Part shown: piece after piece, positions 48,172 to 58,679 of the stretch | How positions within the stretch are numbered: the first letter of the stretch is position 1 | How the letters are laid out: every line of letters starts with the position of its first letter | Source of the DNA: JANXMY01 sp965246745 | Lineage (GTDB): Bacteria; Armatimonadota; Armatimonadia; Armatimonadales; Capsulimonadaceae | Assembly (NCBI GenBank): GCA_965246745.1 | Contig: OZ251980.1 | Coordinates: 806,001-870,000 of the forward strand | Reading direction: 5' to 3' | Length of the DNA stretch: 64,000 bases | Position numbers and translations under genes: made by a program | The notes under the pieces: generated by a model | The model's database searches: none | The model's input: only the letters and a program-made list of their open reading frames with translations | Told to the model about the DNA's origin: nothing

Positions 48172-49614
48172 TTACGGACTGACTCGGGGCAGAAGAACGG
48201 AGTCCCAGACAATCAAATCGCCGTCCTGCGCCAGCATCGCCCGCAGGTCGCCGTCCTGAGTCAGCGCAAAGCCGACCGCTTCCGGGTGCCGGAGGCAAAG
48301 CCCGAGAAGCGCCTGGTTGCGCGGGCCGAACGAGCGGGAAGAAATGGGAGCAAGGTCGCTTCCGGCTTCGTCGCCGGCCAGATAAACCCGCTCCGGCAGG
48401 ACAGGAGCCGGCGGCAGGCCGCCGAAGCTGATTAAGTCCAGAAACGGGTCGAGCCGCAGCGGACCGTCGCCGTGCGCCAGCGACGCCAGCACCCGCACGG
48501 CCTCGATGACGGCGGGGTCGGCGGCCAGCGTGCCCGGCGACAGCCGCGTCTCGTGCAGCGCGGCATCGTCGGGCGGCAGGTCGCGGGGGGACGCCGCCCG
48601 CGCCGACAGCGCTTCGACGGCCTGAACCTGCTGGGTAATCGCCCCGGCTGCCCCCCGCTCCAGCGCTTCCCGCAGCCCGGAAAACGCCGCGCCGTGCGGC
48701 GGCAGCGCCCAGTCGCCGTCCGCCGCCGGGCGAAACCCGAGCAGCAGGCAGCCGCCCCGGCGCTCTTCGCGCCGTCCTTCCTCCATGCCGCGCAGCAGCA
48801 GCGCCACCGCCTGCACCCACAACGCTTCCAGTGTTTCCGGCCAGTCCTGCTCTTGCAGCAGCACACTGCCGCCGGGCAGCGGGAACGACCCCGCCGACAG
48901 CAGCGGGGACGATGCCACGTCGGGGGGCAAAAGCGCCTGCACCGCCGGAAACAGCGGCCCGAACAGCGCCGACAGCCGCGCCCGGACGAGGCCGCGCTCC
49001 AGCACTTTGCGGGTCGAGACCCGCAGCCGGTTCCGGCGCAGCTCCAGCGGGTAATCCAGCCCGGCTTCCACTTTGAGGTGCGCCGGCCCGAGCACCCGCA
49101 CCCGGAGCAGCGCCGGAGCGGCGTCGCCGCCCGGCAGGATGCCCTGAATCACTACCGGGGAGGTCTCGCCGGCGGACACCAGCAGGGCCGACGGCGGCGG
49201 GGCCGCCGCGAAAAACGCCGCCGCGCTTGCCGCCGTGAGCGGCACCGGCCGGGCTAACCGCAGCGGCTCCGGGCCGGACAAAAGCGAGCGCGGCGGCGCG
49301 GGGCGGCGGCTTTGCCAGACAATCCGGCCCGGCAGCCCGGCTCCGCCCCCTTCGGCTTTGAAGCTGGCCTCGTACAGCGCGGCAAAAAAGAGGCCGAGCG
49401 CCGCTTCGGAGGGAACTTCCGGGCCGGACACGGACAGCGCCCGACCGACCGCCTGTGCGAGCTGGTGCGGCCCTTGATCGTCGGGAGACGCGAATGCGCC
49501 GGCCCGGACGGCATCGGTCCGGTAACGGCGCGGCCCAGTGTCCCGGCCCGGCTCATTCGCTTTCGGCTCGCTTGATTTCGGCTCGTTCGCTCTCAGCTCG
49601 TCGGTGATCTGCAC
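48172..49614 (-). CDS. Uncharacterised protein with a degenerate DisA_N-like C-terminus (DACNV-type sensor)
   Basis: 480 aa, no signal or membrane helix. N-terminal half is a mixed alpha/beta region with FFAALYEASFKAEGGGAGLPG and VVIQGILPGGD; the C-terminal quarter (SRSFGPRNQALLGLCLRHPE, VGFALTQDGDLRAML) follows the spacing of the diadenylate cyclase motif GTRHRAAL...DA...VSQDG, but the RHR triad is replaced. It resembles a group described as DACNV-containing putative sensors. Inactive cyclase or nucleotide-binding role is possible. The family call is tentative. Confidence 0.4.
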   Translation of the reverse strand: MQITDELRANEPKSSEPKANEPGRDTGPRRYRTDAVRAGAFASPDDQGPHQLAQAVGRALSVSGPEVPSEAALGLFFAALYEASFKAEGGGAGLPGRIVWQSRRPAPPRSLLSGPEPLRLARPVPLTAASAAAFFAAAPPPSALLVSAGETSPVVIQGILPGGDAAPALLRVRVLGPAHLKVEAGLDYPLELRRNRLRVSTRKVLERGLVRARLSALFGPLFPAVQALLPPDVASSPLLSAGSFPLPGGSVLLQEQDWPETLEALWVQAVALLLRGMEEGRREERRGGCLLLGFRPAADGDWALPPHGAAFSGLREALERGAAGAITQQVQAVEALSARAASPRDLPPDDAALHETRLSPGTLAADPAVIEAVRVLASLAHGDGPLRLDPFLDLISFGGLPPAPVLPERVYLAGDEAGSDLAPISSRSFGPRNQALLGLCLRHPEAVGFALTQDGDLRAMLAQDGDLIVWDSVLLPRVSP

Positions 49615-49657
49615 GCGGTGTCCTGTGTTTCTTGTCGCTCTGCCCTTCGCGGGGGAA

Positions 49658-50755
49658 TTACTCGGCGTGGTTCCAGGCGGACGGGAAAAAGTGCTGCTTG
49701 AACTTCATGGCGGCGTAGCGGTCGGTCATGCCGGCAATGAAGTCGGTGACGCGCCGGGCGCGGGCTTCCAGGCTGTCGTCTTCAAACTCGGCGGGGGGCA
49801 GATCGTCCATCGGCAGCAGCATTTGCGACGATCCCATGTACAAGCGAAACAATTCTTTGAGCATAAACTGGGCTTTGTGCAGCTCGACATTGCCGCGCGT
49901 GTCCATGGTGTAGACGTGGGCGTACATGTAGTCTTTCAGCCGGTTGGTGGCTTGGAGCACATCGCCGGTCATGCGGACTTCGCCGGTGCCGACGCTGCTG
50001 TCTAGGACATTTCGGACCATCGTGCCGATGCGCCGGGAGTGAGAGCGCCCAAGCACGTCCAAAGTGTCCTGCGGCAGCTCCGCCAGCGTCAAAACCCCGG
50101 CGCGGATGCTGTCGTCAATGTCGTGATTGATATAGGCGATGCGGTCGGCAATGCGAACGCACATGCCTTCCAGGGAAGTCGGAAGCTGCGTTCCTTCGAC
50201 AATTCCCAAATCCCGGCTGCCTTTGGAGTGGCCTAAAATGCCGTCGCGCACTTCCCAGGTCAAGTTCAGTCCCTGCCCGTGCTTTTCCAGCACATCCACG
50301 ATACGCAGGCTCTGGTCATAGTGCTTGAACTCCGCGCCGGGGACATACTCGCGCAGCACTTCGCCGAGCGCTTCCTCGCCGCCGTGACCGAACGGCGTGT
50401 GGCCTAAATCGTGCGCCAGCGTGATCGCTTCGGTGAGGTCTTCGTTGAGCCGCAGGGCGCGGGCCAGGGTGCGGGCGATCTGCGCGACTTCGAGCGTGTG
50501 GGTCAGCCGGGTCCGGTAGTGGTCTTCTTCCGGGTCAATAAACACCTGCGTTTTGTGCTTCAAGCGCCGAAACGCTTTGGAATGCAGGATGCGGTCGCGG
50601 TCGCGCTGAAACTCGGTGCGGACCGGGTCCGGTTCTTCGGGCTTTGCCCGACCCCGCGTCCGGGCCGACTGCACGGCAAACGGCGAAAGCGTCTGCCCTT
50701 CCAGCGCTTCCTGATATTCACGAAACTGTGTCGGGAGGAGTAAGTCTTGCATCAT
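49658..50755 (-). CDS. dgt: Deoxyguanosinetriphosphate triphosphohydrolase-like HD protein
   Basis: 365 aa HD-domain enzyme hydrolysing dGTP (or other dNTPs) to deoxynucleoside and triphosphate. The metal ligands H...HD...D are seen in RLTHTLEVAQIAR, ITLAHDLGHTPFGHGGEEAL and AYINHDIDDSI. The characteristic RILHSKAFRRLKHKTQVFI region and FNLTWEVRDGI-like LNLTWEVRDGILGHSKG follow. Roles include dNTP pool balance and phage resistance. The start is one of two adjacent ATGs at 50755 or 50752. Confidence 0.92.
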   Translation of the reverse strand: MMQDLLLPTQFREYQEALEGQTLSPFAVQSARTRGRAKPEEPDPVRTEFQRDRDRILHSKAFRRLKHKTQVFIDPEEDHYRTRLTHTLEVAQIARTLARALRLNEDLTEAITLAHDLGHTPFGHGGEEALGEVLREYVPGAEFKHYDQSLRIVDVLEKHGQGLNLTWEVRDGILGHSKGSRDLGIVEGTQLPTSLEGMCVRIADRIAYINHDIDDSIRAGVLTLAELPQDTLDVLGRSHSRRIGTMVRNVLDSSVGTGEVRMTGDVLQATNRLKDYMYAHVYTMDTRGNVELHKAQFMLKELFRLYMGSSQMLLPMDDLPPAEFEDDSLEARARRVTDFIAGMTDRYAAMKFKQHFFPSAWNHAE

Positions 50756-50805
50756 AGTGAGTCTTGCATTATTGTGTGCTTTGTTTGCTTGCCTCTCTTA
50801 AGCAG

Positions 50806-51267
50806 TCAAGTCGGGCGAATAATAAAGGCACGGCTCCCGTTGACATTCCAAGATCTCAGCAAAGTCCCGTTTGTATTCTTGAGATTCTTGCCTGCAATCA
50901 GGTCCATGTACTCAACTGTCGGTGTCATACCCTGCGGCTGCTGAATGCCGTGTATTACTACGGCGTGGTCGGAGCTGGGTATCATGGAAGGCGTTCGAAT
51001 TGTTATAATGACGGGTTCGGGATCGGTCCCAGCGAACATCTCCAGCAGGGCGTCCTCGTCGTCTAGCTCTTCAACATCAAAGCCTTCCTGCCGAAGACTT
51101 TGGGTCGTGAGAAAAAACTCGCAGCCACCGACGGCTTCCCTGCACCACTCCGAAATCTGATCCTGAGTGAAATCCTGACCATGCCAGGCTAAAACGGCGC
51201 GGACACACGTTGGAATGCAGCTATAACTACCGGGCGGCTGCTGTAAACACGGAAAAGGAGGGTTCAC
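50806..51267 (-). CDS. C39/papain-like cysteine peptidase-like protein
   Basis: 153 aa from a GTG at 51265-51267, preferred because GAGG sits 6 nt before it. Catalytic Cys in SYSCIPTCVRAVLAWHG (near residue 17) and His in SDHAVVIHGI, a Cys-His layout of C39-type peptidases. QDQISEWCREAVGG separates them, and the C-terminus ends in a SRAFIIRPT strand. No transporter fusion and no signal peptide. The start lies within the upstream gene by about 40 bp, so it is translationally coupled. Substrate unknown; bacteriocin processing or a toxin is possible. Confidence 0.65.
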   Translation of the reverse strand: MNPPFPCLQQPPGSYSCIPTCVRAVLAWHGQDFTQDQISEWCREAVGGCEFFLTTQSLRQEGFDVEELDDEDALLEMFAGTDPEPVIITIRTPSMIPSSDHAVVIHGIQQPQGMTPTVEYMDLIAGKNLKNTNGTLLRSWNVNGSRAFIIRPT

Positions 51268-51748
51268 GAATCGCCTCAAGAAGCTCGCTGCGCGTCGTCG
51301 TTAATTCGGCAATGACATCACCGTCCAGCGTCAGCACAATCTGCCCTAAATCATCGCGGTAGCCATTGACGCCGAGGGGAACGCGCCATTGATAGCTGCC
51401 AAGCGTTGGTGTCCCGATCGTTGTGGCATCCCCCAGGTGACGACCGACCCAGGCTGCCGCAAAACCGAAAATCGCATACCGGCGCACTTCCGGCTCGACT
51501 TCCGGCCAGATCAGCGGGTCGAATAGGGCGGCTGCCGACGGGTGCGCGTGCTCAAAGTTTGCGCGGAGCTTTGCCTGCTGCTCGGCAAGCCAGCCTTCCA
51601 AAGCATTGCGCCGGGCGGCTTCGGTACGGGGCATGCGGACAGTCGCATCGTCCCAAAACAGCCGGGAAGCGGCCCGGACCCATTCGGCGATTTCAAGCTG
51701 CGTTGTTTCAAGCTGCGTTGTTTCAAGCTGGGGTTTTGTCGCGATCAT
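51227..51748 (-). CDS. Hypothetical protein, 173 aa, with TQLET repeats
   Basis: No recognised domain. The N-terminus contains a tandem ETTQLETTQLE repeat encoded by 15-bp repeats. Then a helical region (IAEWVRAASRLFWDD; ARRNALEGWLAEQQAKLRAN) and a strand-rich C-terminal half (YQWRVPLGVNGYRDDLGQIV; DGDVIAELTTTR). It overlaps the cysteine peptidase-like gene, so the two are a unit, perhaps a modified-peptide or toxin pair. Divergent from the gene at 51827 through a palindromic promoter. Confidence 0.55.
   Translation of the reverse strand: MIATKPQLETTQLETTQLEIAEWVRAASRLFWDDATVRMPRTEAARRNALEGWLAEQQAKLRANFEHAHPSAAALFDPLIWPEVEPEVRRYAIFGFAAAWVGRHLGDATTIGTPTLGSYQWRVPLGVNGYRDDLGQIVLTLDGDVIAELTTTRSELLEAIREPSFSVFTAAAR
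51694..51732. repeat. 15-bp tandem repeat in the 173-aa protein gene
   Basis: CAAGCTGCGTTGTTT at 51694-51708 and 51709-51723, with a partial third copy after it; in frame, coding for repeated ETTQL. Confidence 0.9.
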
Positions 51749-51791
51749 CCTGCTCTTTCACTTTCCCGCCGACCCGGCGTCACGTTTCGCT

Positions 51792-51820
51792 ATTGTACCC
51801 TATCTCGTTTCGGGTACAAT
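51792..51820. promoter_or_regulatory. Symmetric divergent promoter on a perfect inverted repeat
   Basis: ATTGTACCC (51792-51800) and GGGTACAAT (51812-51820) form a perfect 9-bp inverted repeat with an 11-nt spacer. Read on the plus strand it supplies TTGTAC-N16-TACAAT, with the -10 ending 6 nt before the ATG at 51827 (leaderless). Read on the minus strand the same symmetric elements drive the gene starting at 51748. A dimeric regulator binding the palindrome would cover both promoters. Confidence 0.65.
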
Positions 51821-51826
51821 AGTCTT

Positions 51827-52990
51827 ATGAGCACTGCACTTGCCCCTGCCCCGTTTTCAGCGCCGAGCGTCACGCGTTCCACGGAGATTGACGATCCGAC
51901 AAACGCTGCGATTTTGGCGGTGTCCGAAGATACCATTCAAGGCTTCACGGCGGACCCGTTCGGCGAGATCGCCGCACAATCGGGCGTTCCCGTCGGCATG
52001 GTTCTGGAGCGCATTGCCGCCATGCTTCAAGCGGGCACGATCCGGCGGGTGCGGCAGACTTTGATGGCGACGAACCTCGCGCAAGGCTCGCTGGTCGCCT
52101 GGCAGGTGCCCGCGGGCAAGCTCGATGCCGCGTTCAGCTTTTTGTTTGACTGCGACCCGTTTTCAGGCCATGTGGTCGTTCGCTCGGCCGATGCCGCGAC
52201 CCCCGGCTCGCAGTTTAAGCTGTGGACCACGCTGAAAGTGCCGCAGGGGTATTCCCTGGGCAAGCACGCCGACTTTCTGGCCCAACGAATCGGCGCGGAG
52301 TCGTACCGATTGATGCCCGCCAAGCGCTTGTTCGCGCTCGGGGTCGGCCACATCCGCCGCCAGGGCATTGCGGTCGGCAGCCTCGCTCCGGTCCCCGCCG
52401 AAGTGTTGGACACCCATATTGTGACGCTCAGCGATTTGGACTGGCAGGTGTTGACGGCCCTGAAGCGCGAATTCGAACCTGCCGAGATTGTCCGGGACGT
52501 ATGGGCCGCACGCGCGGCGGAAGCGGGGGTCAGCTTCGACACGTTTCTGGCCGTCGCGCATTCGCTCCACGACCGAGGCGTGATCGGGCGCTTTTCGACC
52601 TTTTTGGAGCATGTCAAGCCGTCGGCGGGCGACCGGCGTGTCACCCGCTACAATGCGCTGTTCCACTGGGCCGTCCCGCCGGGCCGCGAAATTGAGGCAG
52701 GCCGGGAAATCGGCCGGTTCCATATTATGACCCATGCCTACTGGCGCGAAGGCGGCCCGGAGTTCCGAAACGTCAACATCATGGGGGTCGCGCACGGCCT
52801 CGACAAGTCGGTCCTGCTGGCCCACAAAGCCGCGATGGACGCCCATTTAGAAACGCTCGGCATTCCCGTTTCCTACACCAACGTTTTTTGGGGCGGCCGC
52901 AGCGAAATCAAGCCGTCGGAAATCGCCCCCGACGCTTACCGGGCGTTTTGCCGCGACAACGGGATTGACCCGGAAACCATGCGCGGGTGA
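51827..52990 (+). CDS. Fused AhbA/AhbB-like (NirDL-like) siroheme decarboxylase with Lrp/AsnC fold
   Basis: 387 aa from the ATG at 51827. Two Lrp/AsnC-like units: N-terminal winged helix (DPFGEIAAQSGVPVGMVLERI... GTIRRVRQTL) with an AsnC-type alpha/beta domain (SLVAWQVPAGKLDAAFSFLF), then a second winged helix (WQVLTALKREFEPAEIVRDV) with ALFHWAVPPGREIEAG and the conserved FHIMTHAYWREG...RNVNIMGVAHGLDKS. The order matches AhbA/AhbB or NirD/NirL fusions that decarboxylate siroheme in the alternative haem and haem d1 pathways. A pure regulator is less likely given the second domain. Confidence 0.7.
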   Translation: MSTALAPAPFSAPSVTRSTEIDDPTNAAILAVSEDTIQGFTADPFGEIAAQSGVPVGMVLERIAAMLQAGTIRRVRQTLMATNLAQGSLVAWQVPAGKLDAAFSFLFDCDPFSGHVVVRSADAATPGSQFKLWTTLKVPQGYSLGKHADFLAQRIGAESYRLMPAKRLFALGVGHIRRQGIAVGSLAPVPAEVLDTHIVTLSDLDWQVLTALKREFEPAEIVRDVWAARAAEAGVSFDTFLAVAHSLHDRGVIGRFSTFLEHVKPSAGDRRVTRYNALFHWAVPPGREIEAGREIGRFHIMTHAYWREGGPEFRNVNIMGVAHGLDKSVLLAHKAAMDAHLETLGIPVSYTNVFWGGRSEIKPSEIAPDAYRAFCRDNGIDPETMRG

Positions 52991-53011
52991 AACAATGCGC
53001 GGGTAACACGG

Positions 53012-54625
53012 CTATTCGGCCGCGACATTGCCGTCCCGGTTGACCGGCCGCACTGCGTACCACCCCGCCCGGTCTCCCCATGCGCCGTGGTCGAGAAACT
53101 CCAATGCCGTCGTGCTGCCGATCTGGTTCCAGTGCGACGGCGCGAACCCCTCCCGCCCCCGGTAAACCCGGTAATAAGCGATGTCCGGCGACGCGGACGG
53201 CTGCCAGGCAATTCGCTGTCCCGTGCTCGGATTGCTCGACGGGGTCACGGTGATATTCGTCGCCGGCAGCGGACGCGCTTCGCGGAAGGCACTGGTGTAG
53301 ACCGTCAGGGTGTACGGGCGGAACGTGTCCGAAAGCCGGCCTTCCCGAACTTCCAGCGTGTCGTCCGCGTCCGGCAGGTCGCCGAACGGGCTGTGCGGCG
53401 GCTGGACGGCGTCAAACACAAACTTCCGCAGCCGGGCTTCTCCCACCGGCAGCAAAAGATCGGCCTCCACCGGCTCCTCGCCGCGATGCAGCACCGCGAC
53501 CGAAATCGTCCCGCCCTCGTCATGGCGCACCGCCGAAACCCGCAGCGGGTCCGGCGCTTCGGTCGTCAGGATCGTCGCCGGTCCCCGAAAATAGCGGGTA
53601 AACAGCGCATACGCGTAGTACAGGGAGCGCGGCAGGTAGTTCGACAACGCAAAGCGTGCCCCGCTGTCCGACACGCCGGCGCAGCTTCGGCGCATCACCC
53701 CCCACTTGTTGTAATAGTTTTTGTCGTCTTCCGGAAAGTCCATGTAGGTCCAGTAGCCGAGCGCGTACACCCCGGAATTGATCGCCGCCACCGTGAACTC
53801 CGCCACTTGAAGGGCCGTCAGGTCTTCCCGCCCTGTGTCCCAGTGATCGCATGTGTCGCGGTTCACGCCGCTAATCACATAATTCGCAATCCGGCCGCCG
53901 TACTCCGCCAGCAGAAACGGCTTGTTCTGCGCGACCGACACGGCCAGCGCCAGCTTGAATTTTTCCATCGCCCACGCGTAAAAGCCGGCTTCTTCCGGCT
54001 CAAAGCCCATCGCGTACTGATGGCCGCAAAACGCCTCGGTGACATCCGCCATGTGGTCGGCGGCATAATCGAGCGTGCTGCGGTTTTTCTCCGAGTCAAG
54101 CACTTCGTGAACATCGGTTGACACCAGTAGGACATCCAGCGTTCGTGCATCAAACGCGCGGGCCGCCGCCCGCTGATACTTCTCGAACAGGTCCATATGG
54201 TCCACCATATAGCCGTGGCCCTGCGAAGTCATCAGCTCGTTCGCGCAGCAGTAGTACCGCAGGTTGCCGTGGCCCCACTCGCGCACCGAGCGCTCGACAA
54301 ACTCCCCGACGGCTTCTCCAAACGCCGTAAAATCGGCGTCGGATCGGCACAGCGGCGGCGACCAGGTGGTCAAGTAAACTTCCGGGGTCATCGCCTGGCA
54401 GCTATCCATGACGCGGCGGTAATTGGCCGTTTGCTGCTCGGTCCAGTCCGGGTCGTGGTTGAGCCGGGCAAACGACGGGTTCAGCTCCCGCCACCGCTTG
54501 TCCACCACTTCATGCCAAAGGCGGTCCGAAAGGGGGTGAGCATGCTCAAAGCGCTGAAACCCCGCCCCGCCGAAGCGAAGCGGCGGTCCGATGGGAACGG
54601 AAACTTGGATTTCGAGGTGAGACAT
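53012..54625 (-). CDS. Clan GH-A glycoside hydrolase-like protein with C-terminal FnIII-type domain
   Basis: 537 aa, no signal peptide. A (beta/alpha)8-barrel with the acid/base Asn-Glu pair in YYCCANELMTSQGHGY (near 120-135) and the probable nucleophile Glu in PFLLAEYGGRI (near 240), as in GH5/GH39-like clan GH-A enzymes. Residues from about 330 to 430 are a beta-rich accessory region, and the last 85 resemble a fibronectin type III domain (ATNITVTPSSNP... SPDIAYYRVYRG). Substrate unknown. It stands opposite and convergent to the AhbAB-like gene. Confidence 0.75.
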   Translation of the reverse strand: MSHLEIQVSVPIGPPLRFGGAGFQRFEHAHPLSDRLWHEVVDKRWRELNPSFARLNHDPDWTEQQTANYRRVMDSCQAMTPEVYLTTWSPPLCRSDADFTAFGEAVGEFVERSVREWGHGNLRYYCCANELMTSQGHGYMVDHMDLFEKYQRAAARAFDARTLDVLLVSTDVHEVLDSEKNRSTLDYAADHMADVTEAFCGHQYAMGFEPEEAGFYAWAMEKFKLALAVSVAQNKPFLLAEYGGRIANYVISGVNRDTCDHWDTGREDLTALQVAEFTVAAINSGVYALGYWTYMDFPEDDKNYYNKWGVMRRSCAGVSDSGARFALSNYLPRSLYYAYALFTRYFRGPATILTTEAPDPLRVSAVRHDEGGTISVAVLHRGEEPVEADLLLPVGEARLRKFVFDAVQPPHSPFGDLPDADDTLEVREGRLSDTFRPYTLTVYTSAFREARPLPATNITVTPSSNPSTGQRIAWQPSASPDIAYYRVYRGREGFAPSHWNQIGSTTALEFLDHGAWGDRAGWYAVRPVNRDGNVAAE

Positions 54626-54699
54626 AGTGGGTTCCTATCAGAGTAATTATGAATCGAAAACAGCGGCTTCATGGCTGCAAACTCCAGCAGACACACGAG

Positions 54700-55353
54700 T
54701 TATCTTACTCGTTCAAGCTCATGGATGAACGCTTCCAAACTTGGATTGAAAGCATGTAGCTGCATCAGCCGCTTGCGCTTCGTGTAGTCAGCGGAAATGT
54801 CGTTATAATAGCGCGGATTTTTGTTTTCCGGGTCAATCGAATAAGATTTTTTCTTTCGGAGGCCCTGGTTCAGCGTGTCAAGGCAGTTGACAAGTTTAGC
54901 TTTTCTGTTGTCGCTGAAAAAGAGCGGCAGCAGCCAGCACTCGATCGAATGGACTGAAACGGCAAACAATATGCGGGAATCATACCGAGGGTAAAACTCC
55001 GCGCCGATACGTTCTCTGAGTTGTGTCTTCACCCGCTCGATCATGCTGTCAGCCGAAACGTCATTGCCTTCTTCGTCGCGGCCATAGACTCCATAATCGG
55101 CGGCGACATCAGTGTCAATCTGCACAATCAGATAATCGTTGAACTGGAACGCGCCCCGGAACTCCTCGCTGGAGCAGTATTCCAAAACTTTGTGCCAGTT
55201 GCCGGCAGTGAGGGTGCGATTTCTGTCTGTTTCATCGCGAAGCGGCTGTAGTGGATTGACATCCAGGTTCGGGTCGTCGAAAAACCCGACCAGAATGTTT
55301 TCGATGACGATTTGGTCGGTGATTCCTTCCGTGATTAGGGCGAAGCTTGGCAT
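54700..55353 (-). CDS. TOPRIM-like (DUF4276/RloB-type) protein, partner of an AAA ATPase
   Basis: 217 aa. The start FALITEGITDQIVIENIL has the TOPRIM Glu (E9) and the LIVQIDTDVA strand has D80 and D82, the DxD of TOPRIM metal binding. A later VSVHSIECWLLPLF matches the conserved E-x-W-L element of DUF4276/RloB proteins. That makes it a TOPRIM-fold nuclease or tRNase-like effector. ATG overlaps the stop of the AAA gene by one base, so the two form one unit. AT-rich relative to the surroundings, suggesting transfer. Confidence 0.65.
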   Translation of the reverse strand: MPSFALITEGITDQIVIENILVGFFDDPNLDVNPLQPLRDETDRNRTLTAGNWHKVLEYCSSEEFRGAFQFNDYLIVQIDTDVAADYGVYGRDEEGNDVSADSMIERVKTQLRERIGAEFYPRYDSRILFAVSVHSIECWLLPLFFSDNRKAKLVNCLDTLNQGLRKKKSYSIDPENKNPRYYNDISADYTKRKRLMQLHAFNPSLEAFIHELERVR

Positions 55354-56504
55354 TAAAAGTTCCCCGGCAGGCCGCCCAAATACCCGCGTAAAAAGGCTTC
55401 CGACAGCCGGACAGGCTTCTGGTCGGGAGACGCCGCCTGCTTTAAGAGGCGCTTTAGTTTTGTCTGCCCGAGCTTGCTGCGAGACACGACAAACAAGCGC
55501 TGATCGTCGTCGTTTAGGTCCAGGCCATCTAGAACAGCCGGGTTATGGGTGGTGACCACAGCCTGTTTGTCATGGGTCTTGGCCAAATCTACCAGATCGG
55601 TCATCAGCCGGCTGCACAGCTTAGGGTTCAGCGACGCGTCAATGTTATCAACGGCAAAGAATGCCGGTGTCTCCTTGCTGATAAACAGCGCGAAGTAGAA
55701 CAGCAGAAAAAGAAACCCTTCGTTGGCGCTTTTTTGAGTAAAATAAGAAAGGCTGTCGTCTAGGTATCTGTCTTTAATGCTGAGGGTCCGTGCCCCGGTT
55801 GAACTGCCGTTGACTACCTCAAAGTCATCAAACCAATCCAGCAATGCCAGCCGGGTCTTGATCTCGTTGAGCTGCTCTTTATTCTCCTCAAAAGAAAGCA
55901 CCGTCAGCAGCTTAAACAGCCCTTCCCCTTTGATCCCCAGCGGCTGAATTTGCCCTTCCGTCTCAAAGGTTCTGAGTGAGGTGTTCTCAGGGGAGTAGAT
56001 TAAAAAGTCCTCCAAAGAAAGCGACTGAATTTGTTTCTGGAAAAGCGGCTGCAAGTCATCCCAGGTAACTTTTGATTTGTTCGGGGAAAATTGCAGGTAA
56101 CCAAGCGCCTCATCAACGGAGCCTAAAAGTCTCGGGGCGGTGTTGCGCCAAACCGAGTACGGGGTGTTTTCCTTGTTCTCTAACACGCAGCGAAAACTTG
56201 CTGCGTCCTGAGCGGGTAATTTCTCACCTCGTCGTTCTGCAACCGTGAGGGTAATGTCGTCTTTTGTGCGCGGCGCGTCAAAGGCCGATCGCATAAAGCG
56301 GGGGTCGTCGGGGACTCGGATGCCGCGCGATGCTAAAAACTCATGGTCGAGTTTATTGGCGGCGGCGGCGGAACAGAGGGCAATGGCTTCTAAGATGTTG
56401 CTTTTGCCGCAGCCGTTTTCGCCGATCAAAACAGTGACGCGGCCCAGCTCCATTTCGATTTCTTGAATGGACTTGAAGTTATTAATTGAAACCCGGCTTA
56501 TCAT
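55353..56504 (-). CDS. AAA-family (RecF/OLD/AAA_15-like) ATPase
   Basis: 383 aa. Walker A GENGCGKS at 28-35, preceded by the MISRVSINNFKSIQEIEMELG start typical of AAA_15/AAA_21 and RecF-like ATPases. Signature-like GEGLFKLLTVLSFEE near 210, Walker B FFAVDNIDASLNP near 295 (Asp followed by Asn where many have Glu) and the switch VVTTHNPAVL near 325. The protein has no nuclease domain; the TOPRIM-like gene supplies it in trans. This architecture is shared by two-gene antiphage systems such as PARIS and RloAB-like loci. Confidence 0.8.
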   Translation of the reverse strand: MISRVSINNFKSIQEIEMELGRVTVLIGENGCGKSNILEAIALCSAAAANKLDHEFLASRGIRVPDDPRFMRSAFDAPRTKDDITLTVAERRGEKLPAQDAASFRCVLENKENTPYSVWRNTAPRLLGSVDEALGYLQFSPNKSKVTWDDLQPLFQKQIQSLSLEDFLIYSPENTSLRTFETEGQIQPLGIKGEGLFKLLTVLSFEENKEQLNEIKTRLALLDWFDDFEVVNGSSTGARTLSIKDRYLDDSLSYFTQKSANEGFLFLLFYFALFISKETPAFFAVDNIDASLNPKLCSRLMTDLVDLAKTHDKQAVVTTHNPAVLDGLDLNDDDQRLFVVSRSKLGQTKLKRLLKQAASPDQKPVRLSEAFLRGYLGGLPGNF

Positions 56505-56534
56505 ATGGGTCGCCTTTGTGACAGCAATGCGCGT

Positions 56535-58640
<2,106 letters not shown>

Positions 58641-58646
58641 AGCCCG

Positions 58647-58652
58647 ATTATC
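58647..58652 (-). promoter_or_regulatory. GATAAT box 6 nt before the nadE start
   Basis: Minus-strand GATAAT with a 6-nt gap to the ATG at 58640 and no Shine-Dalgarno; leaderless type. Confidence 0.5.
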
Positions 58653-58679
58653 GCCGATGGGCGCGGCGATGTCAAGGGG

